From: Planktosalinus sp963977065
Lineage (GTDB): Bacteria > Bacteroidota > Bacteroidia > Flavobacteriales > Flavobacteriaceae
Assembly: GCA_963977065.1 (NCBI GenBank)
Contig: CAXBNF010000002.1
Location: 124,001-188,000, forward strand
DNA: 64,000 nucleotides
Direction of reading: 5' to 3'
The notes beneath the pieces were generated by a model, which was not told the DNA's origin, did no database searches, and was given only the letters and a program-made list of their open reading frames with translations. A program made the translations under genes and the position numbers. Below are positions 1-6,662 of this stretch, in pieces; position 1 is the first letter of the stretch, and each line of letters starts with the position of its first letter.

Positions 1-1492
1 AAAAATCTGTATTGTGAACTGCAACATACTCCCTCACTTGACCCAATTGTGCTTTAAATGTCATAGTTTGTGAGCCACTATCATTTTGAATTGCAGCTAT
101 TGTTTCAGTGTCTGTTACATCCCAAATTTGAGAATAAGAAGAAGCATTTGAGAACTGATACTCACCAATACCCGCTAAAATTGATGCCTCATCAAACCTG
201 AAAGGCAATTGTTGATTGGTGCCAGTCAATTGCGAAAGTGCATTTACACTTATGTAATCTAAAAAAGCGTTACTTTGAGGGTTTCCTGCATTGTTGTACT
301 TTAGGGTGACTTTAACAGTTTCTGAAGTTGCATTTACTAAATCTGAAAAACTCCTGCTTGATGCCAAAATTGTAGAACTTACTGTCCCAAATTGTAAGGT
401 TGATTGTAGCTGATCATTCACAAGCACTTCCATTGTTGTTGAGACTTCAGAAGTTCCTATCACAAATACTTTCACTTCCATTGGTTGACCTGTGATAATA
501 TTTGGAAAGTTAAATTCAAAGCTTTGTTCATTTTGAATACTAAATCGATTGCTAAACCACCTGCTTCCTACTAAGGGTGGATTCAATTCATCTTTTTCAA
601 AAAATTGATAGTTATTGTATTGGTTGATTGATGTAGTTGCTGCTCCTGAGGGTTCATTGTAAGAAGTTATGCGTTTTCCATTGGAACCATCTGCTGTAAT
701 GTAATAATAGGCATTGTCATCATAGATATTAATGTGCGTATTATTATCCTGATTAAATTTATAGTTTTCTCCATAGAAGAGGATGTAATCCCCGGAATCA
801 AAAGAGCCATTTTCTTCTCCCACGACCTGAATTGCATTTTCAACTAAATCAAAGTTTGTGTTTTCGCTGTTGAGTAAGGGTAGCATTCTTCCTCCATTTC
901 CATAAATTTTTATTTTTCTTGGGTCTATGGAGTTCATATCCATTCCCAAGCTGTTTAAAAAGTTCCTGTCAATTTTATAAACTCCCGGCTGATCTATTTT
1001 AAAGCGATACCATTGACCCGAATTCAAAAGTGAATTAGTGAGTCCCACACTTCGGGTTGATTGACGATTTGCGCTAGATTTTGAATAAGAAACATCAAAC
1101 GATATCAATTTCCTGTAACTACCGTTATCGTTAATAATGGGTGTTACCGAAAGAGTCGTGTATATTTGATATCTTCCTCTGCTACTTTGTATTGACGATT
1201 TTACCTCATTTGGAATTTCATTTAAATCCAGCTCTGTGAGATCATTTACTGATACATTCTGAAATCTCAAATTAGAAACAACAAGTGAATTTGGGACAAC
1301 AAAGGCGTCATCTTTCCATACTTGAGAATACGTATTACTTGATGTTGAATAATTAATGTTGTTTTCTATCTTTGATGACTGTTGAGACTTAGATGTTGTA
1401 GCCCCAAACCAGTCTATGGTAATCTGCTTTGATTGACCATAAACTGAGAGAATTGAAAATAGGAATAGGAAGAATGAAATTTTTTTAATCAT
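1..1492 (-). CDS. porU: PorU, type IX secretion sortase (N-terminal part, cut by window edge)
   Basis: About 497 residues are readable from an ATG at 1492; the frame stays open to position 1, so the C25 peptidase domain lies outside the window. The N-terminus (MIKKISFF...) is a Sec signal peptide ending near SVYGQ. Recognisable PorU blocks follow: a VNDLTELDLNEIPN segment, QWYRFKIDQPGVYKI, DPRKIKIYGNGGRMLP and GDYILFYGE. PorU is the gingipain-like sortase that removes the C-terminal signal of type IX cargo at the outer membrane. It is divergent from gldJ, an arrangement I recall from other flavobacteria. The identity rests on recognised motifs and the gldJ neighbour. Confidence 0.87.
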   Translation of the reverse strand, partial: MIKKISFFLFLFSILSVYGQSKQITIDWFGATTSKSQQSSKIENNINYSTSSNTYSQVWKDDAFVVPNSLVVSNLRFQNVSVNDLTELDLNEIPNEVKSSIQSSRGRYQIYTTLSVTPIINDNGSYRKLISFDVSYSKSSANRQSTRSVGLTNSLLNSGQWYRFKIDQPGVYKIDRNFLNSLGMDMNSIDPRKIKIYGNGGRMLPLLNSENTNFDLVENAIQVVGEENGSFDSGDYILFYGENYKFNQDNNTHINIYDDNAYYYITADGSNGKRITSYNEPSGAATTSINQYNNYQFFEKDELNPPLVGSRWFSNRFSIQNEQSFEFNFPNIITGQPMEVKVFVIGTSEVSTTMEVLVNDQLQSTLQFGTVSSTILASSRSFSDLVNATSETVKVTLKYNNAGNPQSNAFLDYISVNALSQLTGTNQQLPFRFDEASILAGIGEYQFSNASSYSQIWDVTDTETIAAIQNDSGSQTMTFKAQLGQVREYVAVHNTDF

Positions 1493-1693
1493 CAAAATAG
1501 TTAACGGCGTAATTTAAGAGTTATTACTTAAAAAATAGTGTTTGATAAAATTTAAATAGTAACACACTAAAAGCTTAATGAACTCGTTAAGTTGTACATC
1601 AATATTTTAATGCTTAATTTAAATTTTAAAATAATATTGCAAATTTATCGTTAATTACTATATTGCGAACCCAATTTTTTCTTAATCGAAGCC

Positions 1694-3364
1694 ATGAATA
1701 TGAGAAGAACAACAGTAATAAATCTTATTATAGTCGCTGCTTTCAGTACTATATTATTCAGTTGTAACAAATCAAGAGACTATAAAAATAGCTCAAGAGC
1801 CACTGGTTGGAGTCTAAATGACAAAGATGGTGGCTTTCAGTACAACCCCAAAGCAAAAGAACAGGAAACCGGTCCCGGATTGGTTTTTGTTGAAGGCGGG
1901 ACCTACACTATGGGTAAGGTTCAAGATGACCCAATGCGTGATTGGAATAACACACCTACTCAACAACACGTGCAATCTTTTTACATGGATGAGACAGAAG
2001 TCACCAATCTAATGTATTTGGAGTATCTTGACTGGACTAAAAAAGTATTTCCTCCGGAAAACGAAAATTACAGACTTATTTATGATGGAGTTCTTCCTGA
2101 TACACTAGTTTGGAGAAACAGACTGGGTTTTAATGAAACCATGACAAACAATTATCTGAGACACCCTGCCTATGCAGATTATCCTGTGGTGGGTGTAAGT
2201 TGGATTCAAGCGGTTGAATTTTCAAAATGGAGAACAGACCGTGTCAATGAACACATTCTTGAAACAGAAGGATACACAAAACGCGGTGCCAGAATTACAG
2301 ATGTTGATGCATCAACTACATTTAATACACAAACTTATTTAACCTCTCCAACAGACGCTTACGGTGGAAATACTGAAATCACGCAAGGAGGTAGAACTTC
2401 TGAACGTATTGTACAGAGAGACAGTACAAATTTGTATGTCCAATTAAAAGACGGGCTTTTATTGCCAGATTACAGACTCCCCACAGAAGCAGAATGGGAA
2501 TATGCAGCCTTGGGCTTAGGAAGTTTAAGAAGTTACAACGTTTACCGAGGAAAGAAAAAATATCCATGGGATGGTCAATACACGCGTTCTGGTAAAAGAA
2601 AAACTCGAGGTGATCAATTGGCAAACTTCAAACAAGGAAGAGGAGATTATGGAGGTATTGCCGGGTGGAGTGATGACGGTGCAGATATTACTGCTCCTGT
2701 TAAATCCTATCAACCAAACGATTTTGGCCTCTATGATATGGCCGGAAATGTCGCTGAATGGGTAGCAGATGTTTACAGACCTATTATAGATGATCAGTTC
2801 AATGACTTTAATTATTTTAGAGGTAATATCTATACTAAAAACGCTATTGGTGAAGATGGAAAAGTTTCCCTTGTAACTACAGAAACAATCGTATATGATA
2901 CACTAAGTAATGGTCAAATAGTTGCCAGAAACCTTCCGGGTGAAATCCTTCAGGTACCTGTTGATGAAAATGAAACTTACTTAAGAACTCAATTCTCAGA
3001 AAGTGACAATAGAAACTTTAGAGATGGTGACAGACGTTCCACTAGAAACTATCAGTCCTTCGACGACGATTTAGAAGAAGAATCGTCAACCCGATTGATG
3101 TATAACTCTCCAAAACACAGTGTTGAAGCCGGTGAAGAAGGAGATTTAGAAAGACAGTATGATCAGGAAAGCACAAGAACAACTTTAATAAACGATGAAG
3201 TAAGGGTTTACAAAGGAGGCTCCTGGAGAGACAGAAACTATTGGCTCGACCCTGCTCAACGTCGCTACTTCCCTCAAGATATGGCAACAGACTACATAGG
3301 TTTTAGAAATGCTATGTCCCGTGTGGGAACAAAATCAAAACAAGGTAAAAGTGCACGAAATTAA
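1694..3364 (+). CDS. gldJ: Gliding motility lipoprotein GldJ
   Basis: This is a 556-residue SPII lipoprotein with a lipobox LFSC and the lipidated Cys at residue 24. After it comes a formylglycine-generating-enzyme/sulfatase-modifying fold (FVEGGTYTMG, ETEVTN, PVVGVSWIQAVEFSKWR, RLPTEAEWEYAA, YDMAGNVAEWVAD, YKGGSWRDR). GldJ is required for gliding and for stability of the type IX secretion machinery in Flavobacterium johnsoniae and is not thought to act as an enzyme. Residues about 400-500 form a charged insertion. ATG at 1694 or the ATG six bases later are both possible starts. It is followed by a strong terminator and then murF, and is divergent from porU. Confidence 0.93.
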   Translation: MNMRRTTVINLIIVAAFSTILFSCNKSRDYKNSSRATGWSLNDKDGGFQYNPKAKEQETGPGLVFVEGGTYTMGKVQDDPMRDWNNTPTQQHVQSFYMDETEVTNLMYLEYLDWTKKVFPPENENYRLIYDGVLPDTLVWRNRLGFNETMTNNYLRHPAYADYPVVGVSWIQAVEFSKWRTDRVNEHILETEGYTKRGARITDVDASTTFNTQTYLTSPTDAYGGNTEITQGGRTSERIVQRDSTNLYVQLKDGLLLPDYRLPTEAEWEYAALGLGSLRSYNVYRGKKKYPWDGQYTRSGKRKTRGDQLANFKQGRGDYGGIAGWSDDGADITAPVKSYQPNDFGLYDMAGNVAEWVADVYRPIIDDQFNDFNYFRGNIYTKNAIGEDGKVSLVTTETIVYDTLSNGQIVARNLPGEILQVPVDENETYLRTQFSESDNRNFRDGDRRSTRNYQSFDDDLEEESSTRLMYNSPKHSVEAGEEGDLERQYDQESTRTTLINDEVRVYKGGSWRDRNYWLDPAQRRYFPQDMATDYIGFRNAMSRVGTKSKQGKSARN

Positions 3365-3387
3365 AAACTTGTATTATCTATAAAATT

Positions 3388-3413
3388 AAGCTCCGTTTTT
3401 CGGAGCTTTTTTT
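3388..3413 (+). terminator. Rho-independent terminator after gldJ
   Basis: An 8-bp stem AAGCTCCG/CGGAGCTT with a TTTTT loop is followed by a run of T. It lies 24 bp after the gldJ stop and 14 bp before the murF start, so murF probably depends partly on read-through or on its own promoter (a weak TACCTTTA lies just upstream). Confidence 0.85.
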
Positions 3414-3426
3414 ATACCTTTATTTT

Positions 3427-4704
3427 ATGACTATTGAAAACTTACATAAGCTGTACCTTCAATCAACAGGTATTAGCACAGATTCCCGTAAAATCAATAA
3501 AGGAAATCTTTTTTTTGCCTTAAAAGGCGAAAACTTTGACGGAAATATATTCTCTAAAAAAGCCATCGATCTGGGAGCTACTTTAGCAATAATTGATGAT
3601 AAAAAGTACGACTTAAAGGATAAATCAATCCTGGTAAATGATGTATTAAAAACACTACAAGAACTTGCCTCTTTTCATAGAAAATATTTAAACCTACCCA
3701 TTATAGCACTCACTGGAAGCAATGGAAAAACAACCACAAAAGAACTAATTTATGCAGTACTTAAAGAAAAATATAATACCATAGCCACTCAAGGAAACCT
3801 AAACAATCACATAGGAGTTCCATTAACACTCCTGTCTATGAATACTGATACAGAAATCGGTGTTGTTGAAATGGGTGCTAACCATCAAGGTGAAATAGCA
3901 TTTTTATGTGAAATCGCTCAGCCGGATTATGGATATATAACAAATTTTGGAAAAGCACATCTTGAGGGTTTTGGAGGAGTTGAAGGTGTTATTAAAGGGA
4001 AATCAGAGTTATATGATTATTTAAGGAAAAATAAAAAAAGAGTCTTTATAAACAAGGAAGATAAATTACAATTAGAAAAAGCCACGTCAATTCAATCTTT
4101 TTCATTCGGAACAAAAAATTCATCTTCTGATGCAACGATAGAATTAGTAGAGGCAAATCCCTTTTTGAAAATTGATTATTCAAATACAATTATTGAAAGT
4201 AAATTGATTGGCACCTATAATTTTTCAAACATTGCTGCAGCAATTGCACTAGGAGCTTATTTTAAAATATCTCCATTAGCAATTAAAAAAGGTATCGAGA
4301 GCTATACACCCACAAACAACAGGTCTCAAATAATTAAACTAGGCAGTAATACAATCATTCTTGATGCTTACAACGCAAACCCAAGTAGTATGTATGTTGC
4401 TTTAGAAAATTTCAAACAACTCAAAAATAAAGACAAAACAATAATTCTTGGTGACATGTTTGAACTGGGAACAGATGCTGCATTAGAACATCAACAAATC
4501 GTTGAATTTTCAGAGTCTTTAGGTTTCAATCATATATACCTGATTGGGAAAAACTTTTTTAACACCAAAAGCAAGACCGCCCAAAAATTTGAAAGTTTTG
4601 ATGATTTTAAAATGTATCTAGTGAAAAATAAAGTTGAAAACTCTCAAATTTTAATTAAAGGCTCTAGAGGTATGGCTTTAGAAAGGGTTTTAGAATTGAT
4701 TTAG
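3427..4704 (+). CDS. murF: UDP-N-acetylmuramoyl-tripeptide--D-alanyl-D-alanine ligase MurF
   Basis: The 425-residue protein has the three-domain Mur ligase layout: an N-terminal UDP-binding domain (STDSRKINKGNLFFALKG), the ATPase P-loop TGSNGKTTTKE near residue 98, the MurF signature QGNLNNHIGVPLTLL and the C-terminal domain with DAYNANPSS and LGDMFELG. It adds D-Ala-D-Ala to UDP-MurNAc-tripeptide in the cytoplasm. In many bacteria murF lies inside the dcw cluster; here the cluster is about 30 kb away and lacks it. It lies 62 bp downstream of gldJ. Confidence 0.95.
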   Translation: MTIENLHKLYLQSTGISTDSRKINKGNLFFALKGENFDGNIFSKKAIDLGATLAIIDDKKYDLKDKSILVNDVLKTLQELASFHRKYLNLPIIALTGSNGKTTTKELIYAVLKEKYNTIATQGNLNNHIGVPLTLLSMNTDTEIGVVEMGANHQGEIAFLCEIAQPDYGYITNFGKAHLEGFGGVEGVIKGKSELYDYLRKNKKRVFINKEDKLQLEKATSIQSFSFGTKNSSSDATIELVEANPFLKIDYSNTIIESKLIGTYNFSNIAAAIALGAYFKISPLAIKKGIESYTPTNNRSQIIKLGSNTIILDAYNANPSSMYVALENFKQLKNKDKTIILGDMFELGTDAALEHQQIVEFSESLGFNHIYLIGKNFFNTKSKTAQKFESFDDFKMYLVKNKVENSQILIKGSRGMALERVLELI

Positions 4705-4835
4705 GTTTTAACTTAATTGAAACTTCACTTTATTTTTACTTTTAATCTTTCATATTAAAGGAATTTTGAGCTTTTGGATTACCAAACGTTGATCCAGAAA
4801 AATACCTCTCCAGTAAATACAAGCCTGATTGTTTC

Positions 4836-4942
4836 ACAATCGCCTTTTTATTTTTTCCGCCCTTTTAATAACTTCGTTTTTGAGGGCTCCAAAAATAAAA
4901 AGCCTAACAGCTATTCGCTATCAGGCTTATGCTTGATGTGGG
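4836..4942. repeat. tRNA-terminator repeat unit, copy 1
   Basis: This 107-bp stretch is clearly similar to 5186-5292. Both contain TTCCGCCC, then AACTTCGTTTT, then GGGCTCCAA, a hairpin flanked by A/T runs, and TGCTTGATGTGGG, which enters the tRNA 3' end. A further hairpin resembling the same module lies at 4821-4843 (GATTGT TTC ACAATC). The array looks like tandem duplication of a tRNA gene together with its terminator. Confidence 0.75.
4890..4927 (-). terminator. Terminator downstream of tRNA-Val(GAC)
   Basis: Read on the minus strand, a stem AGCCTGATAGC/AGCTGTTAGGCT (nine of eleven pairs) is followed by TTTTTATTTTT. It begins 12 bases past the tRNA 3' end. Confidence 0.75.
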
Positions 4943-5013
4943 TCATACTGGATTCGAACCAGTGACTTCCACGTTGTCGACGTGACACTCTGAACCAACT
5001 GAGTTAATGACCC
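4939..5013 (-). tRNA. tRNA-Val (anticodon GAC), unusual C33
   Basis: A 75-nt cloverleaf: acceptor GGGTCAT/ATGACCC with A73, D stem ACTC/GAGT, anticodon stem TCACG/CGTGG, T arm ACTGG TTCGAAT CCAGT. The seven-base anticodon loop is TCGACAA, which puts GAC at 34-36 (valine GUC/GUU codons). Position 33 is C, where U is almost universal. CCA is not encoded. It is a neighbour and near relative of the tRNA-Val(TAC) gene at 5289. Confidence 0.85.
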
Positions 5014-5167
5014 ATTTTTAAAGGATTGTAAAAATAAGAAGTTTAAATTAAAATTCAGTAAAAACTGTACTTATTAATAAATCTTTTCTTTCCTCAATTA
5101 AACTTCGTTTTCTGGGGAGCCAATTGGATTATCTATTGATGATCCCATATCACCCGCTCCTGCAAAT

Positions 5168-5204
5168 AAAAACCCTCGATGTTTTACATCTGGTTTTTTT
5201 ATTG
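5168..5204 (-). other. Decayed terminator-like hairpin between the two tRNAs
   Basis: The segment reads as a GATGT-AAAA-CATC hairpin flanked by A/T runs, resembling a worn copy of the tRNA terminator module. With a partial TTCGTTTTCTGGGG copy at 5103, it suggests that a third unit once existed here without a surviving tRNA. No gene is seen in 5014-5288. Confidence 0.4.
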
Positions 5205-5292
5205 TTTCCGCCCCATTGAAAACTTCGTTTTCTGGGGCTCCAACAATAAAAAACCCGATAGTTTTCACTATCGGGTTTTTGCTTGATGTGGG
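5186..5292. repeat. tRNA-terminator repeat unit, copy 2
   Basis: The 107-bp partner of 4836-4942, with the same order of blocks (TTTCCGCCCC, AACTTCGTTTTCTGGGGCTCC, hairpin, TTGCTTGATGTGGG). The hairpin sequence differs between the copies but keeps its pairing, as expected for a functional terminator. Confidence 0.75.
5242..5280 (-). terminator. Terminator downstream of tRNA-Val(TAC)
   Basis: A perfect 11-bp stem AAACCCGATAG/CTATCGGGTTT with a six-base loop. On the minus strand it is followed by TTTTTTATTG. It lies 11 bases after the tRNA 3' end. Confidence 0.88.
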
Positions 5293-5363
5293 CGATGAGG
5301 GATTCGAACCCCCGACCCCCTCGGTGTAAACGAGGTGCTCTGAACCAACTGAGCTAATCGCCC
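5289..5363 (-). tRNA. tRNA-Val (anticodon TAC)
   Basis: A 75-nt cloverleaf: acceptor GGGCGAT/ATCGCCC, A73, D stem GCTC/GAGC, anticodon stem CCTCG/CGAGG with loop TTTACAC (anticodon TAC, normal T33), T arm GGGGG TTCGAAT CCCTC with one G-T pair. No encoded CCA. Confidence 0.95.
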
Positions 5364-5431
5364 GCTCTTTCACTAAGCGGATGCAAATATAGATGACTTT
5401 TTCATTACCCGCAACATATTTTTTAAAAAAA

Positions 5432-6613
5432 TCAAATAATTTCAGCAACTACAAAAGTGCTGCCGCCCACAAATATTAAATCTTCAAGATCTGAATTTTT
5501 TAGAGCGGCCTTATAAGCATTCCTTACTGAAGAATACCCAATTCCAATTAGACCGGCTCTTATTGCTTTTTCTTCTAAAACTGACACATCCAGACCCCTT
5601 GGTATTCCCGGTTTGCAATAATAATAGTGTGCTTTTTTTGGAAACATTTCAAGAACATCTTCTACATTTTTATCTGACACAAACCCTAAAACTATATGCA
5701 AACTCTTCATTTTTTCAGCATCAAGTTGCTTTAATACATAAGTCAACCCTTCTTTATTATGTGCCGTATCACATATCACTTTAGGTGCTTTTTGCAAAAC
5801 CTGCCATCTACCCATCAACCCGGTGTTTGAAACTACTTTTTTAAGACCAGTTTTAATCGCTTTTTCTGGTATCTGAAATTTATTTTGCTGATTTAAAACC
5901 TTAATAACAGTAAGGACTGTTTGTTTGTTTTTAACTTGATAAGCCCCTTTTAAATCTATTTCAATGGCTTGGGGAGTCATCGCGTCTGCAAAAGTGATTT
6001 CAGCATTTTTTTCAGAGGCGATAGATTCAAATACTTCTTTTGTTTCAGGAGTTGATTCGCCTATTACAACAGGTATATTCTGTTTGATAATTCCCGCTTT
6101 TTCTTTCGCTATAGCGGAAAGCGTATTTCCTAAAAAAGCAGTGTGATCCAAGCCAATATTTGTGATGACTGAAACCTCCGGAACAATAATATTTGTACTG
6201 TCTAATCTTCCGCCCATTCCAACTTCTATTACAGCAACATCAACTTGTTCGGTACTAAAATAATCAAACGCAAGTCCCACAGTCATCTCAAAAAAAGAAA
6301 GGGAGTGGGTCTCAAAAAAAGATTTGTGATTCTTAATAAAAGAAGTCACTTTACTCTTGGGAATCATCTGCCCGTTTATCTTGATACGTTCTCTAAAATC
6401 TTTTAAGTGTGGCGAAGTATATAATCCCACTTTATAACCAGCCTCCTGCAATACAGACGCCAGCATATGGCTCACAGAACCTTTACCGTTTGTTCCGGCA
6501 ACGTGTATGCTTCTAAAGTTTTTTTCGGGTTGGTCTAAATGTGTTGTCAGCTTAAGAGTATTGCTTAAATCTTTTTTGTAAGCAACACCACCCACTCTTT
6601 GATACATTGGCAA
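5432..6613 (-). CDS. folC: Folylpolyglutamate synthase / dihydrofolate synthase FolC
   Basis: The Mur-ligase-like FolC protein has the P-loop AGTNGKGSVSHML, then LYTSPHLKDFRERIKI, the EVGMGGRLDSTN block and the C-terminal CDTAHNKEG. It adds glutamate to dihydropteroate/folates in the cytoplasm. The given start is a TTG at 6613, but codons for a conserved FolC beginning (INYNQTLDWLFAQ) lie just upstream in frame; no ATG, GTG or TTG is available there, only ATC at 6652 or ATT at 6661. The true start may therefore be ATT or ATC, directly after the stop of the preceding gene at 6663. It ends the exbB-exbD-tonB run. Confidence 0.92.
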   Translation of the reverse strand: MPMYQRVGGVAYKKDLSNTLKLTTHLDQPEKNFRSIHVAGTNGKGSVSHMLASVLQEAGYKVGLYTSPHLKDFRERIKINGQMIPKSKVTSFIKNHKSFFETHSLSFFEMTVGLAFDYFSTEQVDVAVIEVGMGGRLDSTNIIVPEVSVITNIGLDHTAFLGNTLSAIAKEKAGIIKQNIPVVIGESTPETKEVFESIASEKNAEITFADAMTPQAIEIDLKGAYQVKNKQTVLTVIKVLNQQNKFQIPEKAIKTGLKKVVSNTGLMGRWQVLQKAPKVICDTAHNKEGLTYVLKQLDAEKMKSLHIVLGFVSDKNVEDVLEMFPKKAHYYYCKPGIPRGLDVSVLEEKAIRAGLIGIGYSSVRNAYKAALKNSDLEDLIFVGGSTFVVAEII

Positions 6614-6662
6614 CTGAGCAAATAGCCAGTCTAAAGTTTGGTTGTAATTGATAGTTGTAATT

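Noticed and set aside
4774..4965. 63-codon open frame after murF
   Set aside because: It covers the terminator region and the 3' end of tRNA-Val(GAC) and has no protein-like composition.
5098..5448. 116-codon open frame on the minus strand
   Set aside because: It runs through the tRNA-Val(TAC) gene, its terminator and the repeat units, and its protein repeats (PENEV) come from the DNA repeats.
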